Shown in pieces: positions 44,964-55,388 of a DNA stretch of 64,000 nt; position 1 is the stretch's first letter, and every line of letters starts with the position of its first letter. Source of the stretch: Blautia glucerasea. GTDB lineage: Bacteria; Bacillota; Clostridia; Lachnospirales; Lachnospiraceae. The position numbers were made by a program, and so were the translations under genes. The notes below the pieces were generated by a model that saw only the letters and a program-made list of their open reading frames with translations, ran no database searches and was not told the DNA's origin. The stretch covers positions 17,399 through 81,398 of the forward strand of contig NZ_JAAITU010000015.1 in assembly GCF_013304385.1 (NCBI RefSeq), in the 5' to 3' direction.

Positions 44964-46205
44964 ATGAATAATCGGATGAAGGATTTGGATTTTGAACAGA
45001 CCGTTGTATTTGATACAGTTAAGGATTTTGAATTTACAAGGAAGGCAGCCCAGAGGTTTCGTCAGGTGGTTGAATTGGATAGTTTTGAAGAAAAGGATAC
45101 GGAGGTAATCTTTCATTATCTTTATAAAGAGATGGAATTGGTATCCTTTGGAGATCATCTGAAAAGATATATTTATGAGCGGGCAGGGCTGGAAGAGCCT
45201 TTTGCACAGGTTCCACAGGAGGTTTACAGGGAGATTGCATTAGAATCATTTAAAGAAACCTGTACACCTAAGTCAATGAACCCCACATCAACAAAGCTGC
45301 CGGCTCTTATAAATAACTGGCTGACACAGGCATCTGTGAAACGTGATACTGTATTCCTTTTAGGATTCGGCCTGCGGATGAGTGCAGGAGATGTGTCGGA
45401 TTTCCTTACCCGTGTGCTGCGGGAGCAGGATTTTGATTTTTCAAATCCGGAAGAGGTGATCTACTGGTATTGCTATACTCATCATTACCTGTATGCAAAG
45501 GCACAGGAATATAAAGAAAAATACAAAGAACTGGTGCCGGCTGCAATACAAAATGAGACAGCTGCTTGTGGGGGAGGCCTGATGATCGATACAGAGGAAA
45601 AACTGATGGAATATCTGGCAGGACTGAAAGCTGGCTGGGTAGACCCCAGATCTGAAAAGAGTCAGGCATTTCAGGAATTTATGAGACTCCTGGAACAGGC
45701 AAAGCAGGTCATTGCTGATCTGTATCAGAAGGATGAAGATGAAAAAGGCAGGCACAGAAGATGGACAGCAGAGAATATTACACCTTCAGATCTGGAAAAG
45801 GTGATCTGTAATGGGATTCCTATCAACAAAATGGGAAATCTGAAAAAAATGTCTGCTTCCATTTTGGCAAAGCATTTCAGCCAAAAGCGTTTCAGCCGAC
45901 AGAGGATCACAAACATCCTGAACCACAAATTTCCGGTAGAAAGATTTGATCTTCTAACTTTGGAGTTTTTCATAATTTCTCAGAAAATGCAAGATGAAGA
46001 TCCTTATAAGCGCTATCATCATTTTATTGAAGAAGGTCAGAAGCTTCTGGAAAAATGCGGTATGAGTGATATATACATAGTCAATCCTTATGAATGTTTT
46101 CTTTTGATGTGTATGCTGACAGACTGTCCTCTGGCAGTGTTCTCTGAGATATGGGAGAAATCCTACGAGGGGACAGATGAGAGTAGTATGGAATCATTAT
46201 CGTGA
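44964..46205 (+). CDS. Unknown protein of the kinase-phosphatase cluster
   Basis: 413 residues from ATG 44964 after GAAGGTGTTTGATC. I do not recognise the family. It is soluble, helical, and starts with MKDLDFEQTVVFDTV, where the Thr in an acidic context (EQTVVFDT) resembles FHA-binding or kinase-substrate sites. The middle has INNWLTQASVKRDTVFLLG and FLTRVLREQDFDFSNPEEVIYWYCY; the C-terminal third is basic and helical. Position after kinase and phosphatase suggests it is their substrate or effector, by inference only. Confidence 0.7.
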   Translation: MNNRMKDLDFEQTVVFDTVKDFEFTRKAAQRFRQVVELDSFEEKDTEVIFHYLYKEMELVSFGDHLKRYIYERAGLEEPFAQVPQEVYREIALESFKETCTPKSMNPTSTKLPALINNWLTQASVKRDTVFLLGFGLRMSAGDVSDFLTRVLREQDFDFSNPEEVIYWYCYTHHYLYAKAQEYKEKYKELVPAAIQNETAACGGGLMIDTEEKLMEYLAGLKAGWVDPRSEKSQAFQEFMRLLEQAKQVIADLYQKDEDEKGRHRRWTAENITPSDLEKVICNGIPINKMGNLKKMSASILAKHFSQKRFSRQRITNILNHKFPVERFDLLTLEFFIISQKMQDEDPYKRYHHFIEEGQKLLEKCGMSDIYIVNPYECFLLMCMLTDCPLAVFSEIWEKSYEGTDESSMESLS

Positions 46206-46282
46206 AAATAAAAAGGTTGAAAATAAAAACAAGAAAACATGTGAGGTGCCTGTAAAAAACAAGAAAAAACATGTAAAATGCC

Positions 46283-46311
46283 TTGACAGTCTAATCTTTA
46301 CAGGATATAAT
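46283..46311 (+). promoter_or_regulatory. Promoter of the str operon
   Basis: TTGACA (46283-46288), 17 bp, TATAAT (46306-46311): a consensus sigma-A promoter about 107 bases before rpsL. Confidence 0.9.
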
Positions 46312-46417
46312 CAAAAAGCGTGCGAAATAAAGCATATTTTTTTTGCATGTCAAAAGATAATAGCAACCGCAAGGCCCCATGTTAAGCATGGAGAAATAAA
46401 TCGGGAGGTGAAATGGA

Positions 46418-46837
46418 ATGCCAACATTCAACCAGTTAGTAAGAAAAGGTCGTCAGACCACTGTAAAGAAATCTACAGCACCGGCTCTGCAGAAGACATT
46501 CAACTCTTTAAGAAAGAAAGCAGTTGAGCAGTCTGCACCGCAGAAACGTGGCGTTTGTACAGCTGTTAAGACAGCTACTCCTAAGAAGCCTAACTCAGCT
46601 CTTAGAAAGATCGCCAGAGTTCGTCTTTCCAACGGTATCGAAGTAACAAGCTATATTCCAGGAGAGGGACATAACCTTCAGGAGCATAGTGTTGTACTGA
46701 TCCGTGGTGGAAGGGTTAAGGACTTACCTGGTACCAGATACCACATCATCAGAGGTACACTGGATACAGCAGGTGTCGCTAACAGAAAACAGGCTCGTTC
46801 CAAATACGGAGCTAAGAGACCTAAGGTTAAAAAATAA
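46418..46837 (+). CDS. rpsL: Ribosomal protein uS12
   Basis: 139 residues after ATCGGGAGGTGAAATGGA. Sequence [29 protein letters not shown] and [24 protein letters not shown]: the decoding-site loops, with the lysines that change in streptomycin resistance in their wild-type form. First gene of the str operon. Confidence 0.98.
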   Translation: MPTFNQLVRKGRQTTVKKSTAPALQKTFNSLRKKAVEQSAPQKRGVCTAVKTATPKKPNSALRKIARVRLSNGIEVTSYIPGEGHNLQEHSVVLIRGGRVKDLPGTRYHIIRGTLDTAGVANRKQARSKYGAKRPKVKK

Positions 46838-46964
46838 TTCATCCGTATAATTGCGGAAACTATAGATATTTGTACGGTATTCCATATACCCTGTCGGTTG
46901 CGGGTTAAATATAGGACCATTACCAGTGCGAACATGCAATAGTTTACTGCGTGAGTACCGATGA

Positions 46965-47465
<501 letters not shown>

Positions 47466-47482
47466 TCGAGGAGGAAAATCCA

Positions 47483-49606
47483 TTGGCTGGAAAAGAAGGT
47501 AGAGAATATCCGCTTGAGAGAACCAGAAACATTGGTATCATGGCTCATATCGATGCGGGTAAAACAACCCTGACTGAACGTATTCTTTATTATACAGGTG
47601 TCAACTACAAGATCGGTGATACTCACGAAGGTACTGCTACCATGGACTGGATGGAGCAGGAGCAGGAGAGAGGTATCACGATCACATCAGCTGCAACAAC
47701 ATGTCACTGGACACTTGAGGAGAACTGCAAGCCGAAGCCAGGAGCACTTGAGCATCGTATCAATATCATTGATACACCTGGTCACGTAGACTTCACAGTA
47801 GAGGTTGAGCGTTCCCTGCGTGTACTTGATGGTGCCGTTGGTGTATTCTGTGCGAAGGGCGGTGTTGAGCCACAGTCCGAGAACGTATGGCGTCAGGCTG
47901 ACACTTACAATGTACCACGTATGGCATTCATCAATAAGATGGATATCCTGGGTGCAAATTTCTATGGCGCAGTAGAGCAGATCAAGACCCGTCTTGGTAA
48001 AAACGCTATCTGCCTGCAGTTGCCAATCGGAAAAGAAGATGATTTCAAGGGAATCATTGACTTATTCGAGATGAAAGCTTACATCTACAATGATGAAAAG
48101 GGTGACGATATTTCTATCGTTGATATCCCGGATGATATGAAAGAAGATGCTGAGCTTTATCATACAGAACTGATCGAGAAGATCTGTGAGCTGGATGACG
48201 AATTAATGATGGAATATCTGGAAGGTGAGGAGCCGACTGTTGATAGACTGAAAGCTGTTCTGAGAAAAGCTACCTGTGAATGTACAGCTGTTCCGGTATG
48301 CTGCGGTTCCGCTTACAGAAACAAAGGTGTTCAGAAGCTTCTGGACGCTATCCTGGAGTATATGCCTGCTCCAACAGATATCCCGCCAATCGATGGTGTT
48401 GATATGGATGGAAACCCGACAGTAAGACATTCTTCTGATGAAGAGCCGTTCTCTGCTCTGGCTTTCAAGATCATGACAGACCCATTCGTTGGAAAACTTG
48501 CATACTTCCGTGTATATTCAGGAACAATGAATTCCGGATCTTATGTATACAACTCAACAAAAGGCAAAAAAGAGCGTGTTGGCCGTATCCTTCAGATGCA
48601 TGCCAACAAGCGTATGGAGCTGGACAAGGTTTACTCCGGTGATATCGCTGCAGCAATCGGATTCAAATTCACCACAACCGGTGATACAATCTGTGACGAG
48701 CAGCATCCTGTAATCCTTGAATCCATGGAATTCCCGGAGCCGGTTATCGAGCTGGCTATCGAGCCTAAGACAAAAGCTGGCCAGGGTAAACTTGGTGAGG
48801 CTCTTGCAAAGCTTGCTGAAGAGGATCCTACATTCCGTGCTCATACAAACCAGGAAACTGGACAGACAATCATTGCTGGTATGGGTGAGCTTCATCTGGA
48901 GATCATCGTTGACCGTCTGCTTCGTGAGTTCCACGTAGAAGCAAACGTAGGTGCTCCTCAGGTTGCTTACAAAGAGACAATCACCAAGGCAGTTGATGTA
49001 GACAGCAAGTATGCAAAGCAGTCTGGTGGTCGTGGACAGTATGGTCACTGTAAAGTTAAATTCGAGCCTATGGATGCCAACGGAGAAGAACTGTACAAGT
49101 TCGAGTCCACAGTTGTTGGTGGTGCTATTCCGAAGGAATACATCCCTGCAGTTGGCGAAGGTATCGAAGATGCTATGAAGGCTGGTATCCTTGGCGGATA
49201 TCCGGTAGTCGGCGTTCATGCAAACGTATATGACGGTTCTTACCATGAAGTCGATTCTTCTGAGATGGCATTCCACATTGCCGGATCTCTTGCATTCAAA
49301 GATGCAATGCATAAGGCTGCACCGATCCTTCTTGAGCCTATCATGAAGGTAGAGGTAACAACACCTGAGGATTACATGGGCGATGTTATCGGTGATATCA
49401 ACTCCCGTCGTGGTCGTATCGAGGGTATGGAAGATATCGGCGGTGGCAAGATGATCCGTGGATATGTTCCGCTGTCTGAGATGTTCGGATATGCAACAGA
49501 CCTGCGTTCAAGAACTCAGGGACGTGGTAACTACTCCATGTTCTTTGAGAAATACGAGCCGGTTCCAAAGAGCGTACAGGAAAAGATCCTTGCTCAGAAA
49601 GACTGA
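47483..49606 (+). CDS. fusA: Elongation factor G
   Basis: 707 residues. The start is TTG 47483, six bases after GAGGAGGAAAA, an unusual start for a highly expressed gene; [20 protein letters not shown] follows. GTP-binding motifs [30 protein letters not shown] and NKMD, then domains II-V to the normal C-terminus. Drives translocation. It is 17 bases after rpsG. Confidence 0.98.
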   Translation: MAGKEGREYPLERTRNIGIMAHIDAGKTTLTERILYYTGVNYKIGDTHEGTATMDWMEQEQERGITITSAATTCHWTLEENCKPKPGALEHRINIIDTPGHVDFTVEVERSLRVLDGAVGVFCAKGGVEPQSENVWRQADTYNVPRMAFINKMDILGANFYGAVEQIKTRLGKNAICLQLPIGKEDDFKGIIDLFEMKAYIYNDEKGDDISIVDIPDDMKEDAELYHTELIEKICELDDELMMEYLEGEEPTVDRLKAVLRKATCECTAVPVCCGSAYRNKGVQKLLDAILEYMPAPTDIPPIDGVDMDGNPTVRHSSDEEPFSALAFKIMTDPFVGKLAYFRVYSGTMNSGSYVYNSTKGKKERVGRILQMHANKRMELDKVYSGDIAAAIGFKFTTTGDTICDEQHPVILESMEFPEPVIELAIEPKTKAGQGKLGEALAKLAEEDPTFRAHTNQETGQTIIAGMGELHLEIIVDRLLREFHVEANVGAPQVAYKETITKAVDVDSKYAKQSGGRGQYGHCKVKFEPMDANGEELYKFESTVVGGAIPKEYIPAVGEGIEDAMKAGILGGYPVVGVHANVYDGSYHEVDSSEMAFHIAGSLAFKDAMHKAAPILLEPIMKVEVTTPEDYMGDVIGDINSRRGRIEGMEDIGGGKMIRGYVPLSEMFGYATDLRSRTQGRGNYSMFFEKYEPVPKSVQEKILAQKD

Positions 49607-49616
49607 TTCAGGACTG

Positions 49617-49634
49617 GTTACTGTAAACAGTAAC
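49617..49634. repeat. Perfect palindrome after fusA
   Basis: GTTACTGT-AA-ACAGTAAC (49617-49634), no T run after it. Same word as in the repeats at 32971 and 44070. Confidence 0.55.
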
Positions 49635-49659
49635 TTGTATTTGATAAAATAAATAATGC

Positions 49660-49688
49660 TTGCAAATATCCTTGATTTGCAATATAAT
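49660..49688 (+). promoter_or_regulatory. Separate promoter of tuf
   Basis: TTGCAA (49660-49665), 17 bp, TATAAT (49683-49688), 75 bases before tuf, allowing extra EF-Tu synthesis. Confidence 0.75.
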
Positions 49689-49762
49689 CAAGGATAGCAA
49701 GTTTAAAATCGAAATTGGAGCTCTGTATAGAAAGAGCCAATATTCAAGGAGGACGTTTTAAA

Positions 49763-50956
49763 ATGGCAAAAGCTAAGTTTGAGAGAACAAAACCGCATTG
49801 TAACATTGGTACCATTGGACACGTTGACCATGGTAAAACTACTTTAACAGCAGCTATTACAAAAGTTCTGTCAGAGAGAGTTGCTGGTAACACAGCTACA
49901 GATTTTGAGAACATTGATAAAGCTCCAGAGGAAAGAGAGCGTGGTATCACAATTTCTACAGCACACGTTGAGTATGAGACAGAGCATAGACACTATGCAC
50001 ATGTTGACTGCCCAGGACATGCTGACTACGTTAAGAACATGATCACAGGTGCAGCTCAGATGGATGGTGCTATCCTTGTTGTTGCTGCTACTGATGGTGT
50101 TATGGCTCAGACAAAAGAGCACATCCTTCTTTCCCGTCAGGTAGGTGTTCCTTACATCGTTGTATTCATGAACAAATGTGATATGGTAGACGATGAGGAA
50201 CTTCTTGAGCTGGTAGAGATGGAGATCCGTGAGCTTCTTTCCGAGTATGACTTCCCAGGAGATGACATCCCGGTTATCAGAGGATCTGCTCTTAAAGCAC
50301 TTGAGGATCCGAGCAGCGAGTGGGGCGATAAGATCATGGAGCTTATGGATGCTGTTGACAGCTACATTCCAGATCCACAGCGTGACACAGATAAGCCATT
50401 CGTTATGCCTGTAGAGGACGTATTCTCTATCACAGGACGTGGTACAGTTGCTACTGGTAGAGTAGAGGCTGGTGTTCTTCACGTATCTGAGGAAGTTGAG
50501 ATCGTTGGTATTAAAGAAGAGACACGTAAAGTTGTTGTAACTGGTATCGAGATGTTCCGTAAATTACTGGATGAGGCTCAGGCTGGTGATAACATCGGTG
50601 CACTTCTTCGTGGTGTTCAGAGAAACGAGATCGAGCGTGGACAGGTTCTTGCTAAACCAGGAACAATTACATGCCATACAAAATTCACAGCTCAGGTTTA
50701 CGTTCTGACAAAAGACGAGGGTGGCCGTCATACACCATTCTTCAACAACTATCGTCCACAGTTCTACTTCAGAACAACAGACGTTACAGGCGTTATCAGC
50801 CTTCCAGAAGGAACAGAGATGTGCATGCCTGGAGATAACATCGAGATGACTATCGAGCTGATCCACCCAATCGCTATGAGCCAGGGTCTTACTTTCGCTA
50901 TCCGTGAAGGTGGACGTACTGTTGGATCAGGACGTGTTGCTACAGTTATCGAATAA
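49763..50956 (+). CDS. tuf: Elongation factor Tu
   Basis: 397 residues from ATG 49763 after CAAGGAGGACGTTTTAAA. Motifs [40 protein letters not shown] and NKCD, then domains II and III to GRVATVIE. Delivers aminoacyl-tRNA to the ribosome. Codon use is strongly biased, as expected. Confidence 0.99.
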   Translation: MAKAKFERTKPHCNIGTIGHVDHGKTTLTAAITKVLSERVAGNTATDFENIDKAPEERERGITISTAHVEYETEHRHYAHVDCPGHADYVKNMITGAAQMDGAILVVAATDGVMAQTKEHILLSRQVGVPYIVVFMNKCDMVDDEELLELVEMEIRELLSEYDFPGDDIPVIRGSALKALEDPSSEWGDKIMELMDAVDSYIPDPQRDTDKPFVMPVEDVFSITGRGTVATGRVEAGVLHVSEEVEIVGIKEETRKVVVTGIEMFRKLLDEAQAGDNIGALLRGVQRNEIERGQVLAKPGTITCHTKFTAQVYVLTKDEGGRHTPFFNNYRPQFYFRTTDVTGVISLPEGTEMCMPGDNIEMTIELIHPIAMSQGLTFAIREGGRTVGSGRVATVIE

Positions 50957-51023
50957 TTATAGCATAACATCTTAATTATATATATTGAGTACCGCAAGGT
51001 ACATTGTGTCCAAACGTAAGATA

Positions 51024-51055
51024 CCCCGGAACCGCAAGGTTTCCGGGGTTTTTCT
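51024..51055 (+). terminator. Intrinsic terminator after tuf
   Basis: CCCCGGAACC...GGTTTCCGGGG with one bulge, then TTTTTCT. Confidence 0.9.
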
Positions 51056-51188
51056 GTTGAGTGGAAAGTAAAATCACCTATGAGTTTTCAAGATAAAAGT
51101 AAGCAGAAAATTAATCAGTAAGACGAAGTACAAACAAACTAAAAACCGAAAAATCAGACCAGCGGTGCCAAAACGGTGCCAAAAAGAA

Positions 51189-51228
51189 ACTCCTGCGAAT
51201 GTTTGCTATTCACAGGAGTAATTTTTTT
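51189..51228. terminator. Bidirectional terminator at the XRE gene 3' end
   Basis: ACTCCTG (51189-51195) with inner GAAT pairs with ATTC and CAGGAGT (51213-51219), followed on + by TTTTTTT and preceded by A-rich sequence for the minus-strand gene. Confidence 0.75.
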
Positions 51229-51709
51229 ACCAGCCTTTGATCTGTTTGATCTGTTCAGCACGTTCCGGATCACGATGATATTGCAATTTCAGACGGATTG
51301 TTTCCACAACTTCCTGTCTGGCTTCATCATCAAGTTGATAAAACGATGTAAGTAAATTATCTACATCAGGCATACTGTTCTTACCGAAAAGATACATTAG
51401 TGGATACATGGAATTCTTCAAGTAAGTTTTTACACGAGTTGCATCTAACGCTCCGTTTAATCCGTCTGGAAGTGTAGGATAAATCTCTTCTTCTTTAATT
51501 GTGCCAGAAAATGGACTGGCAGAACATATCTCATTCACATCAATTTGTAATTCATTTGCAAGTCTCAATGCAAAATCAAATCGAATATTGGAATCCTTTT
51601 GAATAATTGAATATAAGGTTGTGGCACTGATTCCGGTTGCCTTTGCAATTTTACGGACATTTGTGCTTTTTTCATCAAGGTATTTCTTTAAATTTTTACC
51701 GTCACCCAT
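51227..51709 (-). CDS. XRE family repressor of the element
   Basis: 160 residues from ATG 51709 (complement), eight bases after AAGGAGG; the longer frame from 51727 includes that site. N-terminal HTH: LKKYLDEKSTNVRKIAKATG, SATTLYSIIQKDSNIRFD. The rest is helical. It is divergent from the excisionase and integrase genes, with several ACGAA-type operators between them, the usual layout of an integrative-element repressor. Confidence 0.88.
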   Translation of the reverse strand: MGDGKNLKKYLDEKSTNVRKIAKATGISATTLYSIIQKDSNIRFDFALRLANELQIDVNEICSASPFSGTIKEEEIYPTLPDGLNGALDATRVKTYLKNSMYPLMYLFGKNSMPDVDNLLTSFYQLDDEARQEVVETIRLKLQYHRDPERAEQIKQIKGW

Positions 51710-51738
51710 AGAATCCTCCTTTTTCATATATTAGAAAA

Positions 51739-51883
51739 TTACGAAAAACATAAATCTATAAAATATCATATCACAGACCTGGAATAAAATAAAGAAAAAA
51801 AGACATACGAAGTTCGTAAAAATGTGTTTACGAAATATTGACAATGGTATAAATGCATGATATTATCAATTTACGAAAATCGT
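51739..51883. promoter_or_regulatory. Divergent control region with repeated TTACGAAA operators
   Basis: Promoter for the integrase operon: TTGACA (51838-51843), 17 bp, TATTAT (51861-51866). Operator-like words: TTACGAAAA (51739-51747), ACGAAGTTCGT (51807-51817), TTTACGAAA (51827-51835, touching the -35) and TTTACGAAA with ACGAAAATCGT (51870-51883, just after the -10). Placement on both sides of the promoter fits repression by the XRE protein. Confidence 0.75.
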
Positions 51884-51940
51884 ACGGACAAAAAATACAG
51901 TAAACGTATTTGAAGCCTGGCGAGGAAAGGAGGAGGCAAA

Positions 51941-52135
51941 ATGTCAAGTTACAATTATATGATGAGTGCTGATGAAGTGGCACAGGAATTAAACTGCTCA
52001 AAATCTCATGCCTATAAACTGGTGAAAGCTATGAATAAGGAGCTGGCTGCACAGGGATATATTACGATGGCTGGAAGAATACCAAAGGCGTTTTGGGCAA
52101 AAAAGATGTATGGCTATGAAATAGCAGGAAATTAA
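51941..52135 (+). CDS. Excisionase-like small HTH protein
   Basis: 64 residues after GGAAAGGAGGAGGCAAA. Pattern MMSADEVAQELNCSKSHAYKL then GRIPKAFWAKKMYGYE is an HTH_17/excisionase type. It is 12 bases before the integrase gene and co-transcribed with it, so a directionality factor is the likely role. Confidence 0.82.
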   Translation: MSSYNYMMSADEVAQELNCSKSHAYKLVKAMNKELAAQGYITMAGRIPKAFWAKKMYGYEIAGN

Positions 52136-52146
52136 GGAGGATCAAT

Positions 52147-53232
52147 ATGGCTTACAGAGAAAAAGATACAAAAAAATGGACAGCCCAGTGGTTTGAGACA
52201 AATGTTATGGGTGAGAAGAAAAAACGCAGAAAGCGTGGATTTGAAACAAAGCGAGAAGCATTGGAGTTTGAACGAAGCAAAAAGTTGAGCAATGAGCGAA
52301 GTATGGATATGAAGCTGAGCGATTTTATTGAGATTTATTTTTCAGACAAACAGAATGAACTGAAAGATCGAACAATCAAAAATAAAAGATATATGATGCA
52401 ACAGCATATTGTTCCATATTTTGGAAATCAGATGATGAGTGAGATCAAGGCGTCACAGATTATTCAGTGGCAGAATGAAATCCAGAAGAAAGGATATTCA
52501 GATTCTTATCTGAGAATGATTCAGAATCAGTTGACCAGTCTGTTTACACATGCAGCTAAAATCTATGATTTGCCGGTTAATCCATGCAAGAAAGTAAAAC
52601 GAATGGGAAATTCAGATTCGAGAAGTTTGAATTTCTGGACACTGGACGAGTACAAACAGTTTATACAGACAATGGAGCCGGGAACAAGATATTATCTTAT
52701 GTTTGAGATGTTGTTCTGGACTGGGTGCAGGATCGGGGAACTGCTTGCGATTACAAAAGCTGATATCAATTTTGAAAAGAATCAGCTTAGCATCAATAAG
52801 ACTTATTATCGAACAGGAATGCAGGATATTATCACAGAACCAAAAACAAAACAGTCCTTTCGGACAATCGAAATTCCAGAATTTCTGAAAGAGGAAATTA
52901 AGGAATTTGTAGATGGTCACTACGGAATGCCGGATACAGAAAGATTATTTCCGGTTGTTCAGGAAGCGGTACAGCATAAGATGAAACGGCAGATTGAACT
53001 GGCAGGCGTAAAGAAAATCCGAGTGCATGATCTCAGACACAGTCATGTGGCTTATCTCATTGAGAAAGATGTAGAACCATTACTGATTCGGGACAGATTG
53101 GGTCATAAAGATATTCGTATCACATTGAACACTTATGGACATCTTTATCCAAATCAGCAGAGGAAGATTGCGAATCTGCTGGATAATGAAAATGCAGTTA
53201 CCGGATTGGGAGAAGAAAGAGATGAATGTTGA
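52147..53232 (+). CDS. Tyrosine recombinase/integrase
   Basis: 361 residues. N-terminal AP2-like arm-binding region (KKWTAQWFETNVMGEKKKRR), SAM-like core-binding domain, and the catalytic domain with Arg in GCRIGELL (about 193), HDLRHSH (His and Arg, about 293), GHKD (about 318) and the nucleophile in NTYGH (about 328). All catalytic residues are present, so it should be active. It integrates and, with the excisionase-like protein, excises the second element. Confidence 0.95.
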   Translation: MAYREKDTKKWTAQWFETNVMGEKKKRRKRGFETKREALEFERSKKLSNERSMDMKLSDFIEIYFSDKQNELKDRTIKNKRYMMQQHIVPYFGNQMMSEIKASQIIQWQNEIQKKGYSDSYLRMIQNQLTSLFTHAAKIYDLPVNPCKKVKRMGNSDSRSLNFWTLDEYKQFIQTMEPGTRYYLMFEMLFWTGCRIGELLAITKADINFEKNQLSINKTYYRTGMQDIITEPKTKQSFRTIEIPEFLKEEIKEFVDGHYGMPDTERLFPVVQEAVQHKMKRQIELAGVKKIRVHDLRHSHVAYLIEKDVEPLLIRDRLGHKDIRITLNTYGHLYPNQQRKIANLLDNENAVTGLGEERDEC

Positions 53233-53293
53233 AAAGGCAAAAGAAAAAGCCCAGATAAATAATCTGAGCAAGTTCTCTGATAATCAGATTCAC

Positions 53294-53325
53294 TGATATA
53301 CCATCTTGGCAGATTCAGTATATCA
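53294..53325. repeat. Inverted repeat TGATATAC/GTATATCA
   Basis: TGATATAC (53294-53301) and GTATATCA (53318-53325), each preceded by an AGATTCA-type word, in the gap between integrase and RepA-like genes. Possible replication or integrase arm site; nothing more can be said. Confidence 0.4.
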
Positions 53326-53401
53326 CGAATTGAATGATACAACAATTCCCGAATATCTGTTCATCAGAGACTTGCCCGGAAGGGCAGGAGGAGATGATGA
53401 A

Positions 53402-54484
53402 ATGAATATGAATGAAAAAAATAAAATTGAGAATTGCAGAATAGAACCAAAACTGAAACTGATCAATATGGATTCAGTAGAGGTAGAACAGATAGAATGG
53501 CTGCTTTATCCGTTTATTCCTTATGGAAAAGTGACCATTATACAGGGGGATCCCGGAGAAGGTAAGACAACGATGGTACTTCAGATTATTGCAAAACTGA
53601 CCAGAGGAGAGCAGATTCTTCCTGTTACTGATGCAACGAAAACAAAAGAAAAACAAAGTGACGAAGTCGATAGTGGGAATAATGATTTAGACGGCGAAGA
53701 CAATATGCAGGAACAGCCTTCTGTGTCACCTGTAAATGTGATTTATCAGACAGCAGAAGATGGTCTTGGAGATACCATCAAACCCAGATTACTTGCTGCA
53801 GGTGCCAATTGTTCAAAAGTGCTGGTGATTGATGACAGCGATCAGCCACTGACGATGGCAGATGTCAGATTGGAAGAAGCAATCGTGCAGACAAAAGCAA
53901 AAATGGTTGTTCTTGATCCGATACAGGGATTCCTGGGAGCAGACGTAGACATGCACCGGGCAAATGAAATCAGGCCATTGATGAAGCGTATCGCAGTGCT
54001 GGCAGAAAAATATCATTGTGCAGTCATTTTAATCGGTCATATGAACAAAAACAGCAACGGCAAATCTTCTTATCGAGGACTTGGCTCCATTGATTTTCAG
54101 GCTGCTGCAAGAAGTGTCCTGATTGTCGGGCGAGTGAAGGATGAACCGGAAGTAAGAGTGGTGTGTCATACGAAGAGTTCTCTTGCACCGGAAGGAACGT
54201 CCATTGCATTCAGACTGGATAAGAATAATGGATTTGAATGGATTGGAGAATATGATATCAGTGCCGATGAACTTCTTAATGGAGACGGAAGAGGACAGAA
54301 AAGCCGGAAAGCAAAAGAATTTCTCCTTGAGATACTGGCAAATGGAGGAATGACACAGAAGAAAATTGCCGAAGAAGCAGAAGCCAGAGGAATTAAAAGT
54401 AAAACGCTATGGAACGCCAAACGGGAACTTGAAATTGATTCCGTAAAGCGTGGAAAGCAATGGTATTGGATGTTGCCAGAATAA
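53402..54484 (+). CDS. RepA-like AAA/RecA-type ATPase
   Basis: 360 residues from ATG 53402 after GGAGGAGATGATGAA; an upstream open frame from 53306 lacks a ribosome site. P-loop QGDPGEGKTTMVLQI, Walker B MVVLDPIQGF, LIGHMNKNSNGKSSYRGLGS and ARSVLIVGR: the hexameric RepA/DnaB-related helicase family seen in integrative elements (AAA_25). A C-terminal winged helix (GGMTQKKIAEEAEARGIK, then TLWNAKRELE) may bind the origin. Probably needed for replication of the excised circle. Confidence 0.9.
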   Translation: MNMNEKNKIENCRIEPKLKLINMDSVEVEQIEWLLYPFIPYGKVTIIQGDPGEGKTTMVLQIIAKLTRGEQILPVTDATKTKEKQSDEVDSGNNDLDGEDNMQEQPSVSPVNVIYQTAEDGLGDTIKPRLLAAGANCSKVLVIDDSDQPLTMADVRLEEAIVQTKAKMVVLDPIQGFLGADVDMHRANEIRPLMKRIAVLAEKYHCAVILIGHMNKNSNGKSSYRGLGSIDFQAAARSVLIVGRVKDEPEVRVVCHTKSSLAPEGTSIAFRLDKNNGFEWIGEYDISADELLNGDGRGQKSRKAKEFLLEILANGGMTQKKIAEEAEARGIKSKTLWNAKRELEIDSVKRGKQWYWMLPE

Positions 54485-54551
54485 AAATGGAAGATGGCAA
54501 GATTACCATTTCTTAAGAAGAGGGAATCTTGCTACCTTGAAAGGAGAACAG

Positions 54552-54791
54552 ATGCAAAATAAAAGTGTACAGATTCCATACGAGTTATTCTTTCAACTCT
54601 TGCAATATTTTTTGATGGATAACTACGATGGTGAAGAAAAAATCCGGTTGGGGTTGGAGAAGAAACTGGATGCAATAGTGAATCGTGAAGTGTACAGCAA
54701 ATCCAAAACAGCACCAACGGAAGAAGAAAGGGAAAAGTTCCAGCAGGAATATCTGGACAGACGGGGAATACCGGAGAACTTTCGATGGTAA
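54552..54791 (+). CDS. Small hypothetical protein of integrative elements
   Basis: 79 residues from ATG 54552 after AAAGGAGAACAG. Helical, acidic: VQIPYELFFQLLQYFLMD then a central EEKIRLGLEKKLDAIVNRE and an ending RRGIPENFRW. Similar short proteins sit between RepA-like and Mob genes in Clostridia elements. Function unknown. Confidence 0.7.
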   Translation: MQNKSVQIPYELFFQLLQYFLMDNYDGEEKIRLGLEKKLDAIVNREVYSKSKTAPTEEEREKFQQEYLDRRGIPENFRW

Positions 54792-54965
54792 AGGTTCTTT
54801 CTGATTACTTTATTACAGGAGCGTGTCACGCACCTGTAGATAGCAGATAAGGAGAAAGTCGGTAATGTGTAGCTGGGAGTTGGCTGGCGGAGAAGAGAAT
54901 TTTCAAAAGGGAGCCCTGATTCAGGGCACCCCTGCGGAAACGGTAGATGAAAGGAGATTGGCATA

Positions 54966-55193
54966 ATGAGAGAAGGAAGATTAGGATATAACAGTTATAA
55001 CAAAAGATATGGATTATTATCATCCGATCTATGGATTGATACAGGATTTCACTGTGGAGAATGCCTGGAAGTGTTGCTTGATGATGAATGGGTTCAGACC
55101 AGAATGGAAATGAATCCTGCAAGAGAATGGTATCTTGTAGGGACACCGTATTGTGGTGACTTGGAATATATCTGGGCAAGGATACCGGAGTAA
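54966..55193 (+). CDS. DUF5348 protein
   Basis: 75 residues from ATG 54966 after GAAAGGAGATTGGCATA. Pattern REGRLGYNSYNKRYGLLSSD, WIDTGFHCGECLEVL and the ending VGTPYCGDLEYIWARIPE match DUF5348, a small family of mobile elements, unknown role. The 174 bases before it contain two hairpins (ACAGG...CCTGT near 54820 and GCCCTGATTCAGGGC near 54922). Confidence 0.8.
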   Translation: MREGRLGYNSYNKRYGLLSSDLWIDTGFHCGECLEVLLDDEWVQTRMEMNPAREWYLVGTPYCGDLEYIWARIPE

Positions 55194-55388
55194 AGGTCTC
55201 TGTACCCCCGGAGGGCGCAAGGGTACTTTTGATGGACGGTACGGCTGTCGAAAGTGCTTTTGCGTTACTTTTGACAAAAGTAACAAAACCGCCGTATCCG
55301 GCGAATATTTCTTTTTATACTATAGCTGGCAAAGATACAAATTTATGTGCCATGTCTGGCACTGGTTTTAGAAAGCGGGGTGAGGAAT
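55194..55388. other. Candidate oriT region ahead of the MobV gene
   Basis: Non-coding, with three hairpins: a pairing around CCCCCGGAGGGC, the perfect GTTACTTTT-GAC-AAAAGTAAC (55264-55284) and GTGCCA-TGTC-TGGCAC (55347-55362), with TATACTATAG in between. MobV origins usually lie just before mob, contain hairpins and a TATA(C/G)TATAG-like nick region, so this is a reasonable but unproven oriT. Confidence 0.4.

Noticed and set aside
48554..49312. 252-codon minus-strand frame inside fusA
   Set aside because: Antisense to a highly conserved, codon-biased gene; composition typical of shadows.
51130..51185. Tandem GCGGTGCCAAAAC as the left att site of the second element
   Set aside because: It may be, but the matching right end is not in the window, so no att core can be defined.
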